Source: Streptomyces sp. S.PB5
Lineage (GTDB): Bacteria; Actinomycetota; Actinomycetes; Streptomycetales; Streptomycetaceae
DNA length: 64,000 nucleotides
Direction of reading: 5' to 3'
NCBI RefSeq assembly: GCF_030403745.1
Contig: NZ_JAQMWP010000016.1
Span: 183,734-247,733 of the forward strand
Shown here: positions 44,072-52,915 of the stretch, one piece after another
Layout of the letters: each line of letters begins with the position of its first letter
How positions within the stretch are numbered: the stretch's first letter is position 1
Translations under genes and position numbers: made by a program
The notes under the pieces: generated by a model
The model's input: only the letters and a program-made list of their open reading frames with translations
Told to the model about the DNA's origin: nothing
Database searches by the model: none

Positions 44072-44980
44072 TCACAACACCCGCCGGACTCCTGGCAGTC
44101 CGCGCAGCCCGGCCGCCAGGAGGAAGGCCGCCGGGACGACAAGCACGCACACGACCGCCCACGCTCCGACCGCGGACAGGCCGCGACCTGCCAGGCAGTA
44201 CTGCGCGGTGACCACCAGCGGCAGGTGGACGATGTACACGCCGCACGCATCGGCCGCAAGCTCGCCCGACAGCCGGGGCCGGCGTGTCACCGTCTCCCGG
44301 AACAGCGTGAGCAGGCCGACGCACAAGGCCACACACAACGCGCTCTCGTACACGGCCCACAGCACCGACGGCCCCTCGAAGCCGCCGGGCCCGAAGCAGT
44401 CGACGTCCGCGCCGATGGCGAACAGCAGCGCCGTCCCCGCCAGGCCGCCGCACAGTCACGCCCTCCCGATGCGGGCGTCGAACCGCTCCAGCCAGCCGTG
44501 GCGGTGCGCGAGCACCCCGAGCGTGAAGAAGGCCGCGTACTGCGGCACCCGGGCGGGCTCGACCTGAAGGAAGTCCAGTACCGGAACCCACTCGTCCAGC
44601 GGGTAGCGCAGCCGTACGAGGAAGGTGGCCGCGGCGATCCCGGCCGTCAGCCACAGCAGTGCCGCGTGCCCCGGCACACGCGTCGCACCCCCGCCTCTCG
44701 ACCGACGTCGCACCAGACGGACGGCCTTGCTGCACAGGACGTACAGCAAGCTGTAGGCGAGCAGGTTCTGGATGAGGAAGGCCCCGTCGACCGCGGAGAG
44801 CATGCCGAGTGTCTGCGCACGCGGCCGGCCCTCGACGTACCACCAGTCGGCGGGTCCGTACGCCTGCGCCGCGTGGTGGACGACCACGAGGACGGTCAGG
44901 GCGATGCGTAAGGTGTCCAGCCAGTCCAGACGGCCTTTCGGCCGGGCTTCGGCAGCGCCCCGGAAGAAGTTCTGTACATG
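44072..44980 (-). pseudogene. Acyltransferase-3 family protein with in-frame stop and lost start
   Basis: Homology begins near RLDWLDTLRIALTVLVVVHH with AAQAYGP, typical of acyltransferase-3 membrane proteins. It continues (LLYVLCSKAVRLVRRR; QYAAFFTLGVLAHRHGWLER) to a TGA at 44456-44458. The same frame then resumes (LCGGLAGTALLFAIGADVDC; VLWAVYESALCVALCVGLLT; DACGVYIVHLPLVVTAQYCL) to 44072. An ATG lies upstream only in the wrong frame. Two lesions in one gene suggest true decay. It is the second broken acyltransferase within 3 kb. Confidence 0.7.
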
Positions 44981-45194
44981 CGCTCAGCATCCTCAACGCA
45001 TGTACACACCCGCACTGGTGCCAGCCCCGTACTCACCCTCCGGAAACCGGAGATGCCCTGCGCAGCCCGGGCGGGCCCTTGTCTCATCGGATTCTCATCC
45101 GTAGCCCATGGCGACCCCAGGGCCCGGTCCCATTATGGTCAAGTCTTCAACGGGAGGGTCAGGTTCCACACGCTGGGAGCAGGGAGGCACGGCG

Positions 45195-46010
45195 ATGGAC
45201 TTGCACGGCACAGACGTACGCCGGATAGCGCGCGGCGTGAGACGGCGGGTGCGCAGACTCGCGGAGCCACCCGTACCGCAGGCGGCCCAGCGCCTCGTCC
45301 CGGACCCGGTGTTCGTGATCTCCTCCATCCGCTCCGGCTCCACCCTGCTGCGCGTGCTGCTCAACAGCCATCCGCAGATCCGGGCCCCGCACGAGATGCA
45401 CCTGCGCACGCTCTCGGTCGACCTCACCAAGCCGTACACCAAGAAGGCGATGACCGAACTCGGCTTGGACCAGCGCGAGTTGGAGTACCTGCTGTGGGAC
45501 CGCATCCTGCACCGCGAACTCGTCATCAGCGGCAAGCAGATCATCGTCGACAAGACGCCGGGCAACGCGGGCGTGTGGGAGCGGCTGCACGAGGGCTGGC
45601 CCAAGGCTCGCTACCTCTTCCTGCTGCGCCACCCGGCCTCGATGGTCAGCTCACTGATCAACAACCGCCCGGACCGCGACCTGGACGCGACCGTGCGCGA
45701 AGTACGCGGATACGTCGAGGGAGTCCAGGCGGCCCGGGACGCACTGGACGGACTCACCGTCCGCTACGAGGAGTTGACCGAACAACCCGCAGACGTCACG
45801 CGCGAGATCTGCGCCCACCTCGGGGTGGCGTGGACACCGAAGATGCTCGACTACCGCAAGGGCGATCACGGGCCGTTCGTGCCGTTCATCGGTGACTGGA
45901 GCGAGAACATCAAGTCCGGAAAGATCCAGAAGGCGAGGCCGCTGCCCGAGCCGGACGACGTTCCGGAGGCTCTGCGCGGCATCACCCGCACCTGGGGGTA
46001 TCGATGTTGA
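45195..46010 (+). CDS. Sulfotransferase-family protein
   Basis: A 271-residue protein with the PAPS-dependent fold: 5'-phosphosulfate loop at about 35-50 (VFVISSIRSGSTLLRVLLNS), IIVDKTPGNAGVW, and the 3'-phosphate region YLFLLRHPASMVSSLINN. The C-terminus carries GDWSENIKSGKIQKARP, usual for bacterial sulfotransferases acting on lipids or secondary metabolites. ATG 45195 lies behind GCAGGGAGGC. Its end overlaps the next gene, an APS-kinase-like protein, by seven bases. A PAPS-making enzyme next to a PAPS-using one would be logical, but the partner looks degenerate. The acceptor is unknown. Confidence 0.88.
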   Translation: MDLHGTDVRRIARGVRRRVRRLAEPPVPQAAQRLVPDPVFVISSIRSGSTLLRVLLNSHPQIRAPHEMHLRTLSVDLTKPYTKKAMTELGLDQRELEYLLWDRILHRELVISGKQIIVDKTPGNAGVWERLHEGWPKARYLFLLRHPASMVSSLINNRPDRDLDATVREVRGYVEGVQAARDALDGLTVRYEELTEQPADVTREICAHLGVAWTPKMLDYRKGDHGPFVPFIGDWSENIKSGKIQKARPLPEPDDVPEALRGITRTWGYRC

Positions 46011-46387
46011 ACGACGTGAAGTGCCGATGTACCTGCCCCGGCGTCACGGTGTGGGTGACCGGGCGGTCGGTCGGCGACCGGCGTGCGGCCGCCTGTGCGA
46101 TGGCGGAGCGACTGGCCGCCGAGGGACGGCGGGTGAAGGTCCTCGACCGGCTCGACGAAGCGGGAGCCGACGCCGGGCGCGTGGGCATGGTGGCCGAGGT
46201 ACTGGCCCGCAACGGGGTCGTGGCGATCGTCCCGTCGGCCGCGGCGGGGGCCGTCACAGTGCGGGCACGCCATGAGGCCAGCCGGACCCGGTACATGGAG
46301 ATCGGTGTCGCCGCGCACGAGGACCCGCAGGTTACGGCGGCCAGAGTGGCGGAGCTTCTCACCGGACCGCGTCTGGTCAGCGCCTGA
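46004..46387 (+). CDS. Degenerate adenylylsulfate-kinase-like protein
   Basis: A 127-residue protein that follows APS kinase (CysC) in outline: CPGVTVWVTGRSVGDRRAAA in place of the P-loop GVTVWFTGLSGAGKT, VKVLDRLDEAGA in place of VEVLDGDELR, and VAEVLARNGVVAIVPSAAAG in the position of the third strand. The Walker A Gly-Lys-Thr/Ser is missing, so ATP binding and kinase activity are unlikely. It is also about 50 residues shorter than CysC. The open frame is intact and overlaps the sulfotransferase stop, which suggests it is still made, perhaps as a PAPS-binding or accessory subunit. Confidence 0.7.
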   Translation: MLNDVKCRCTCPGVTVWVTGRSVGDRRAAACAMAERLAAEGRRVKVLDRLDEAGADAGRVGMVAEVLARNGVVAIVPSAAAGAVTVRARHEASRTRYMEIGVAAHEDPQVTAARVAELLTGPRLVSA

Positions 46388-46439
46388 CGACTACCTGGCG
46401 CCGCCCTCCTCCAGCGAGCCGTAGAAGCCCTGCAGCAAC

Positions 46440-46738
46440 AGTCGCTGGTTGGCCGCGCTGCGGCAGGGCGTAGGTCGATGACGTGCAGCTCGGCACCGGG
46501 AACGCGGACGATCGTGAGTGTCGTGCCGGGCGGCGAGACGCGCAGCGCCTCGGCGACCAGGTTGTCGATGACCTGCTCCAAGGCCCCCGGGATCGATCGC
46601 CCAGACCCGACCCGCCGTCGTGCCGGTGACGGCGAGAGTGACGTGCTCTTCGGCGGCGAGCGACTCCCACCTCGCCGCGCGCTCGGCCAGGACGGCGTCC
46701 AGGTCGGTGGGCTCCGGGGTGGGCCGGTGCCGGCGCAA
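46440..46738 (-). pseudogene. Sensor histidine kinase fragment
   Basis: Two frames join into one kinase segment: PTDLDAVLAERAARWESLAA, EEHVTLAVTG, then PGALEQVIDNLVAEALRVSP with PGTTLTIV. The second block is the N-box of a HATPase_c domain. No dimerisation domain, F/G boxes or start are present. Confidence 0.65.
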
Positions 46739-46770
46739 CCGGGACGGCGGATCGATGACCCGGTGTGCTG

Positions 46771-47247
46771 TTACTTGGCGCCTACCGCTCCCGCGGCACC
46801 GAGGAGTTCGTGCAGCAGGTGCGAGGCCGTGATCACGCCCAGCAGATGAGTGCCGTCCTTCGCCTTCTCCGCCACCGCGACCAGCGGGCTGCGCACCTGG
46901 GCCATCAGCGCGGCCACCTCCAGCGCGGTGTCGTCCGGGTCGGCGATCGGCGGGGGCGCGGCCTTGCTGGACAGGCAGTCCCCGACGCGACGGCCGACCA
47001 GTGCCTGGCAGAGCCGGTCGGCGTGCTTCTCGTCGACGACGGCGGCCAGGGTCGGGTCCTCGATGACATAGGCAGGCACCAGCACTTTGATCATCTGGGA
47101 GGCGGGCAGGATCGCCTTCGGCTCGCCCCGCTCGTCCAGCACCAGGAGACCCGGCAGCCTGTGTTCGGCCATCAGCCGGGCCGCGTCCATCGCGTCGCTG
47201 TCGACGCTCACCGTTTCGTATCCGACCGCCAGGTCACGAGCGCGCAC
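46771..47247 (-). CDS. CBS-domain protein (paralogue of the antiporter-operon CBS protein)
   Basis: A 158-residue Bateman-module protein: MRARDLAVGYETVSVDSDAM, HRLPGLLVLDERGEPKAILP in the first CBS motif and ALEVAALMAQVRSPLVAVAE, LLGVITASHLLHELL in the second. It aligns along its whole length with the CBS gene at 21587-22045. GTG 47247 is chosen because AGGAG lies seven bases away and the resulting start (MRARDL) matches the paralogue (MRAHDL). It is monocistronic. It probably binds an adenosyl nucleotide and may modulate an ion transporter. Confidence 0.85.
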   Translation of the reverse strand: MRARDLAVGYETVSVDSDAMDAARLMAEHRLPGLLVLDERGEPKAILPASQMIKVLVPAYVIEDPTLAAVVDEKHADRLCQALVGRRVGDCLSSKAAPPPIADPDDTALEVAALMAQVRSPLVAVAEKAKDGTHLLGVITASHLLHELLGAAGAVGAK

Positions 47248-47518
47248 GGCGGGGCTCCTCATCTACTGGAAACGTTCCTGCCCCCAGCGTCGTACGTATT
47301 GCGGGCGCGGGCCAGGTCATTGACACGAAACATACGCGGCGGCCTCGTCCGACACGCATCGCACCGATGCGCTCGCCGAACGCTTCCACTCTCCGGGGCG
47401 CGAAAATGCACCGCGCGCACCCGGCGCGCGGCCGCTCTCGACGACGGCCGAGCTCCGGCCCTCTGTTCGGCACCGGGTGGGGCGCAGGGCAGACCGAGCC
47501 TCCGGCCGGCGGTGCCGG
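47248..47518. other. Intergenic, no gene recognised
   Basis: No supported gene. It should contain the promoter of the CBS gene that starts at 47247. Confidence 0.4.
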
Positions 47519-48094
47519 TCACGGGCGCCGCCTGGATCCCGTATACCCCTCCGGCCGCACCGCCGGGCTCGACGGTGCGCCGCGGCGGACGGAGCCGGGG
47601 CCCGGGCTGCAGGGCGGTCGGCGCGGGCCGAGGACGTCAGCTGCCACGGGACGCTCGTGACCATCACGCGGGCTGTCGCGGTGGACGGAGCGGAGGTCGT
47701 CGACGGCCGGGCGGGTCACCTCACGGTAGGGGGCGAGGATCTTCAGGGGGACCTCGATGCCGTAGTCCTCCCAGCGCCCGCGCAGCGCCGCCGCCTCGTC
47801 GCGGTCGACGGAGACCGTGAGCGCCTCCAGATGGTCGGGGCGGAAGGCCCGGGCGTAGGACAGGGCGCGCAGGGTCGGCTTGTGGATGGTGGAGACCAGG
47901 ACGATCGCGAAGACCCGGCTGGGCAGGGTGAGTTCGCTTCTGGTCTCGGTGACGGCGAGTTCCGCGGCGGTGGCGTCGTAGTGGCGGCGGATGCCGCGCA
48001 TCATCACCCACAGCACGACGGCGGCGAGGACGGCGAGCCAGGCTCCCTGCAAGAGTCCCGATTGTCTGCCAGGTACTTCTTCTGGGTGGGGCAC
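47519..48094 (-). pseudogene. C-terminal remnant of an APC-family amino-acid permease
   Basis: The frame opens inside the last helix (WLAVLAAVVLWVMMRGIRRH) and continues into the cytosolic tail of a Streptomyces APC permease: RVFAIVLVSTIHKPTLRALS, YARAFRPDHLEALTVSVD, WEDYGIEVPLKILAPYREVT. After about 47650 the frame loses the family pattern, although it stays open to 47519. The eleven preceding helices are missing. It is a truncated relic beside the kdp promoter. Confidence 0.65.
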
Positions 48095-48240
48095 GGGCTC
48101 GCCGGCGTAAGAGGTGCGTCAAAGGCAGACCGGCCGCCGTATGGAACCCGTTAACGGCGGCTGTATACGGCCTGGGAGCGGGTTTTCCTGTACCGGTCCG
48201 ATCCGCTTACGGATTTCCGAACTTCCTCCGGGAGCTTGCG

Positions 48241-48324
48241 ATGGCCGATGTGGCCTTCGTCCTCACCACGATCGCGGTGTTCGCGCTGGTGGTCCTCATC
48301 GCCAAGGGGGTGGCGAAGCTGTGA
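48241..48324 (+). CDS. 27-residue membrane peptide upstream of kdpF
   Basis: ATG 48241 opens a 28-codon frame, MADVAFVLTTIAVFALVVLI and then AKGVAKL, a single helix with a basic end. CCTCCGGGAGC lies just upstream as ribosome binding site. Its TGA overlaps the GTG of kdpF, so both peptides are translated in sequence. I recall a similar peptide in front of kdpF in other Streptomyces. A role in Kdp assembly is inference. Confidence 0.6.
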   Translation: MADVAFVLTTIAVFALVVLIAKGVAKL

Positions 48325-48410
48325 CCGCCGAGAACATCGTCGGCCTGGTCGTGGCCGTCGCCCTGCTGGGCTATCTCGTCCTCGCCCTGATCTTCCCGGA
48401 GAGGTTCTGA
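48321..48410 (+). CDS. kdpF: KdpF, small subunit of the K+-transporting ATPase
   Basis: A 29-residue single-helix peptide, MTAENIVGLVVAVALLGYLV and then LALIFPERF, with the typical KdpF ending (PERF). It stabilises the KdpABC complex. GTG 48321 overlaps the preceding stop, and kdpA begins four bases after the stop codon. Confidence 0.88.
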   Translation: MTAENIVGLVVAVALLGYLVLALIFPERF

Positions 48411-48413
48411 GCT

Positions 48414-50075
48414 GTGGGCCCCGTCCTTGCTGACGTGCTCCTGGTGACCGCGCTGATCGGCGCGCTCGCCCTGGTGCACCGTCCCCTCGGCGACTACATG
48501 GCCGCCGTCTACTCCTCCAAGAAGCACCTGCGCGTCGAAAAGTGGATCTACCGCTCGGTCGGCGCCAACCCGGACACGGAGATGCGCTGGCCCGCCTACC
48601 TGCGCGGAGTGCTGGCCTTCTCCGCGGTGAGCGTGCTGTTCCTGTACCTGCTGCAGCGGGTGCAGGACAAGCTGCCGCTGTCGCTCGGCTTCAAGCCGAT
48701 CAGCCCGGACCAGGCGTTCAACACGGCCGTGTCGTTCGTGTCCAACACGAACTGGCAGTCGTACTCGGGTGAGGCGGCGATGAGCCACGTCACCCAGACC
48801 GCCGGACTCGCCGTGCAGAACTTCGTCTCCGCCGCCGTCGGCATCGCCGTGGCCGTGGCACTCGTCCGCGGCTTCGCCCGCTCCCGCACCGGCGACCTGG
48901 GCAACTTCTGGGCCGACCTGGTGCGCGGCACCGTCCGCATCCTCATCCCGATCTCCGTGGTCGCCGCCGTGCTGCTCATCGCCGCCGGCGCCATCCAGAA
49001 CTTCGGCGACATCCACACCATCACCACGCTGACCGGCGACAAACAGGCCATCAGCCCCGGCGCGGTCGCCTCCCAGGAGGCCATCAAGGACCTGGGCACC
49101 AACGGCGGCGGCTTCTTCAACGCCAACAGCGCCCACCCGTTCGAAAACCCCAACGGATTCACCAACCTGCTGGAGATCTTCCTGCTGCTGGTGATCCCGT
49201 TCTCGCTGCCGCGCACCTTCGGCAAGATGGTCGGCAACGTCAAGCAGGGCTACGCGATCCTCGCCGCCATGGGCATCATCTGGTTCGGCGCCGTCGTGGC
49301 CGTGACATGCATCGAATACGCCCACCCCGGCACCGCCTCGCAGCTCGCGGGCGGCGCGATGGAGGGCAAGGAGCAGCGCTTCGGCGAAGGCCCCTCGTCC
49401 CTGTTCGCGGTCTCCACGACGATGACCTCGACAGGGTCCGTGAACTCCTTCCACGACTCCTTCAGCGGGCTGTCCGGCGGTGTGCTGCTGCTCGGCATGA
49501 TGCTGGGCGAGATCGCGCCCGGCGGCGTCGGCTCCGGCCTCTACGGCATGCTGATCATGGCGATCATCGCGGTGTTCATCGCCGGTCTGATGGTCGGCCG
49601 TACCCCCGAGTACCTGGGCAAGAAGATCGGCACCCGCGAGATCAAGCTGGCCGCCTGCTACATCCTCATCACCCCGGCCCTGGTGCTGATCGGCACCGCG
49701 GTGGCGATGGCCCTGCCGGACGGCAAAGACGCCATGACCAACATCGGCGCCCACGGCTTCTCCGAAGTGCTGTACGCCTACACCTCGGCCAGCAACAACA
49801 ACGGCTCGGCCTTCGCGGGCTTCGGCGCCAACACGGAGTTCTTCAACACCACGCTGGGACTGTGCATGGCGCTGGGCCGGTTCCTGCCGATGGTGTTCGT
49901 GCTGGCGCTGGCCGGTTCGCTCGCCGAGCAGAAGCCGATCCCGGCCACCGCGGGCACCCTGCGCACCGAGAAGCCGCTGTTCACCGGTCTCCTCGTGGGC
50001 GCCATCCTGATCATCACCGGTCTGACGTTCTTCCCCGCGCTGGCGCTGGGCCCGCTCGCCGAGGGGCTGGCGTGA
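48414..50075 (+). CDS. kdpA: KdpA, K+-binding and translocating subunit
   Basis: A 553-residue protein with about ten helices, related to the SKT channel superfamily. The four pore segments are visible: NTAVSFVSNTNWQSYSGEAA, LGTNGGGFFNANSAHPFENP with the NGGG filter, FAVSTTMTSTGSVNSFHDSF and SASNNNGSAFAGFGANTEFF. KdpA is the membrane path for K+ in the P-type KdpFABC complex. GTG 48414 starts directly after kdpF, and its TGA overlaps the kdpB ATG (TGATG). Confidence 0.97.
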   Translation: MGPVLADVLLVTALIGALALVHRPLGDYMAAVYSSKKHLRVEKWIYRSVGANPDTEMRWPAYLRGVLAFSAVSVLFLYLLQRVQDKLPLSLGFKPISPDQAFNTAVSFVSNTNWQSYSGEAAMSHVTQTAGLAVQNFVSAAVGIAVAVALVRGFARSRTGDLGNFWADLVRGTVRILIPISVVAAVLLIAAGAIQNFGDIHTITTLTGDKQAISPGAVASQEAIKDLGTNGGGFFNANSAHPFENPNGFTNLLEIFLLLVIPFSLPRTFGKMVGNVKQGYAILAAMGIIWFGAVVAVTCIEYAHPGTASQLAGGAMEGKEQRFGEGPSSLFAVSTTMTSTGSVNSFHDSFSGLSGGVLLLGMMLGEIAPGGVGSGLYGMLIMAIIAVFIAGLMVGRTPEYLGKKIGTREIKLAACYILITPALVLIGTAVAMALPDGKDAMTNIGAHGFSEVLYAYTSASNNNGSAFAGFGANTEFFNTTLGLCMALGRFLPMVFVLALAGSLAEQKPIPATAGTLRTEKPLFTGLLVGAILIITGLTFFPALALGPLAEGLA

Positions 50076-52213
50076 TGACCACCAACACCAAGAAGCAAGA
50101 GGACCCGATGTCCACGGTCACCCCCACCCGGGCACCGCACCAGGACGTACCCACCGGACACAAGGCCCCCGAAGGCCGCGTCGGCGCGGGCCTGTTCGAC
50201 CCCAAGCAGCTGCTGAAGTCGCTGCCGGACGCCTTCCGCAAGCTCGACCCGCGGGTGATGGTCAAGTCGCCCGTCATGTTCGTCGTGCTCATCGGCTCGG
50301 TGGTCACCACCGTGCTGGCCGTCAAGGACGCCGGCGACTGGTTCGGCTGGACCATCAGCGCCTGGCTGTGGCTGACCGTGATCTTCGCCAACCTCGCGGA
50401 GGCCGTCGCCGAGGGCCGCGGCAAGGCGCAGGCCGACACCCTGCGCAAGGCCAAGACCGACACCGTCGCGCGTCGGCTCACCGGCGACACCGAGGAGCAG
50501 GTTCCCGGCACCGAGCTGAAGATCGGCGACCTGGTCGTCTGCGAGGCCGGCGACATCATCCCCGGCGACGGTGACGTCGTCGAGGGCGTCGCCTCGGTCG
50601 ACGAGTCGGCCATCACCGGTGAGTCCGCGCCGGTCATCCGGGAGTCGGGCGGCGACCGCAGTGCCGTCACCGGCGGCACGAAGGTGCTGTCCGACCGGAT
50701 CGTCATCAAGATCACGACGAAGCCCGGTGAGACCTTCATCGACCGGATGATCAACCTGGTCGAGGGCGCGGCCCGGCAGAAGACGCCGAACGAGATCGCC
50801 CTCAACATCCTGCTGGCGTCGCTGACGATCGTCTTCCTGCTCGCGGTCGTGACGCTCAAGCCGTTCGCGATCTACGCGGGCGCCGACAAGCAGACCTCGC
50901 TGATCGTGCTCACCGCGCTGCTGGTGTGCCTGATCCCGACGACCATCGGTGCCCTGCTCTCCGCGATCGGCATCGCGGGCATGGACCGGCTGGTGCAGCG
51001 CAACGTCCTCGCCATGTCCGGCCGTGCGGTCGAGGCCGCCGGTGACGTCTCCACGCTGCTGCTCGACAAGACCGGCACCATCACCCTCGGCAACCGTCAG
51101 GCCGCCGAGTTCGTGCCGGTGCGCGGGACGACCGAGGCCGAGGTCGCGGACGCCGCCCAGCTCTCCTCGCTCGCCGACGAGACACCCGAGGGCCGCTCCG
51201 TCGTCGTACTGGCGAAGGGCGAATACGGACTGCGCGAGCGCCACCAGGGCGAGCTCGCCCACGCCGAATGGATCGAGTTCACCGCGCAGACCCGGATGTC
51301 CGGCGTCGACGTCGACGGGCGCAGGATCCGCAAGGGCGCGGCCGGTTCGGTCATCGCCTGGGTCCAGGAGCAGGGCGGCACGGTCGCCGAGGACGCCGAC
51401 GAGATCTCCAACAAGATCTCCGAGGCGGGCGGCACGCCACTGCTGGTCGCTGTCCAGGATGACGAGGGTGCCCGGGTGCTGGGTGTCATCCACCTCAAGG
51501 ACGTCGTCAAAGAGGGCATGCGGGAGCGGTTCGAGGAACTGCGCCGCATGGGCATCAAGACCGTCATGATCACGGGCGACAACCCGCTGACCGCCAAGGC
51601 GATCGCCGAGGAGGCGGGCGTCGACGACTTCCTCGCGGAGGCGACCCCCGAGGACAAGATGGCGCTCATCAAGCGGGAGCAGGCCGGCGGCAAGCTCGTC
51701 GCGATGACCGGCGACGGCACCAACGACGCGCCCGCGCTGGCCCAGGCGGACGTCGGTGTGGCGATGAACACCGGTACGTCGGCCGCCAAGGAGGCCGGCA
51801 ACATGGTCGACCTCGACTCCAACCCGACCAAGCTCATCGAGATCGTCGAGATCGGCAAGCAACTGCTGATCACCCGGGGCGCGTTGACCACGTTCTCCAT
51901 CGCCAACGACGTCGCGAAGTACTTCGCGATCATCCCGGCCATGTTCGCGGTCGCCTACCCGGGCCTGGACAAACTCAACATCATGGGCCTGGCCAGCCCT
52001 GAGTCCGCGATCCTGTCCGCGGTCATCTTCAACGCGCTGATCATCATCGCGCTGGTGCCGCTCGCCCTCCGCGGCGTGCAGTACCGCCCGATGAGCGCCG
52101 ACAAGATGCTACGGCGCAACCTCGGCATCTACGGCCTGGGCGGACTGATCGCGCCGTTCATCGGCATCAAACTCATCGACCTGCTCATCTCGCTGATCCC
52201 CGGGATCGGATGA
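50075..52213 (+). CDS. kdpB: KdpB, catalytic P-type ATPase subunit
   Basis: A 712-residue type IA P-type ATPase. An N-terminal extension of about 60 residues precedes the first helices. The actuator motif is DESAITGESAPV, the phosphorylation site is LLLDKTGTITLGNRQA, and the hinge is MITGDNPLTAKAIAEEAGVD with MTGDGTNDAPALAQADVGVA. FLAEATPEDKMALIKREQ is present as in all KdpB. It hydrolyses ATP to drive K+ uptake through KdpA. Its start overlaps kdpA and its stop overlaps kdpC (ATGA), so kdpFABC is one translational unit. Confidence 0.97.
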   Translation: MTTNTKKQEDPMSTVTPTRAPHQDVPTGHKAPEGRVGAGLFDPKQLLKSLPDAFRKLDPRVMVKSPVMFVVLIGSVVTTVLAVKDAGDWFGWTISAWLWLTVIFANLAEAVAEGRGKAQADTLRKAKTDTVARRLTGDTEEQVPGTELKIGDLVVCEAGDIIPGDGDVVEGVASVDESAITGESAPVIRESGGDRSAVTGGTKVLSDRIVIKITTKPGETFIDRMINLVEGAARQKTPNEIALNILLASLTIVFLLAVVTLKPFAIYAGADKQTSLIVLTALLVCLIPTTIGALLSAIGIAGMDRLVQRNVLAMSGRAVEAAGDVSTLLLDKTGTITLGNRQAAEFVPVRGTTEAEVADAAQLSSLADETPEGRSVVVLAKGEYGLRERHQGELAHAEWIEFTAQTRMSGVDVDGRRIRKGAAGSVIAWVQEQGGTVAEDADEISNKISEAGGTPLLVAVQDDEGARVLGVIHLKDVVKEGMRERFEELRRMGIKTVMITGDNPLTAKAIAEEAGVDDFLAEATPEDKMALIKREQAGGKLVAMTGDGTNDAPALAQADVGVAMNTGTSAAKEAGNMVDLDSNPTKLIEIVEIGKQLLITRGALTTFSIANDVAKYFAIIPAMFAVAYPGLDKLNIMGLASPESAILSAVIFNALIIIALVPLALRGVQYRPMSADKMLRRNLGIYGLGGLIAPFIGIKLIDLLISLIPGIG

Positions 52214-52830
52214 AGGACATGAACAACTCACTGGCGAACACCGGACGCCTGGCCTGGGCGGCCCTGCGCATGCTCCTCGTCCTCACCGTGGTGACCGGCG
52301 TCCTCTACCCCCTGGTCGTCACCGGCATCGGCCAACTGGCCTTCCACGACAAGGCCAACGGCTCGATCGTGAAGGTGGACGGCCAGGAGGTCGGCTCGAA
52401 GCTGATCGGCCAGAGCTGGAACATCAAGGGGACGGACAACCCGGACCCGAAGTGGTTCCAGGGCCGGCCGTCCAACAGCGGCTACGACCCGCTGGCCACC
52501 GGCTCCAGCCAGCTCAGCGCGAGCAACCCCGAGCTGGTGAAGCTGGTCAAGGCGGCGAAGAAGCAGGTCGCCGAGTTCAACGGCGTACCCGAGTCGAAGG
52601 TGCCCGTCGACGCGGTCACCGGCTCCGCCTCCGCCATCGACCCGGACATCTCCCCCGACTACGCGGACATCCAGGTCAAGCGGGTCGCCGAGGCGAACGG
52701 CCTGACCGTCCCCCAGGTGCAGAAACTGGTCGACGAGCACACCACGGGCCGTACCGCCGGATTCCTGGGCGAGCCGCGGATCAACGTCCTCGAACTCAAC
52801 GTCGCACTCAAGGCACTGGCCGACCACTGA
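52210..52830 (+). CDS. kdpC: KdpC, accessory subunit
   Basis: A 206-residue protein with one N-terminal helix (ALRMLLVLTVVTGVLYPLVV) and a periplasm-facing domain: VGSKLIGQSWN, WFQGRPSN..YDPLATGSSQ, then ASAIDPDISPDYADIQVKRV and GRTAGFLGEPRINVLELNVA, the latter being the strongest KdpC signature. It assists high-affinity K+ transport. ATG 52210 overlaps the kdpB stop. Confidence 0.96.
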   Translation: MKDMNNSLANTGRLAWAALRMLLVLTVVTGVLYPLVVTGIGQLAFHDKANGSIVKVDGQEVGSKLIGQSWNIKGTDNPDPKWFQGRPSNSGYDPLATGSSQLSASNPELVKLVKAAKKQVAEFNGVPESKVPVDAVTGSASAIDPDISPDYADIQVKRVAEANGLTVPQVQKLVDEHTTGRTAGFLGEPRINVLELNVALKALADH

Positions 52831-52915
52831 TGCCTCCGGGGTGGGGCCTGCCATCCGGCTCCCACCCCGGCTCCGACGGCCCCGACCCCACCGACGACAG
52901 GAAGGCCGCACACCC

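Noticed and set aside
48095..48240. Search for a c-di-AMP (ydaO-type) riboswitch before kdp
   Set aside because: No recognisable consensus segments were seen. Regulation by the adjacent KdpDE is sufficient.
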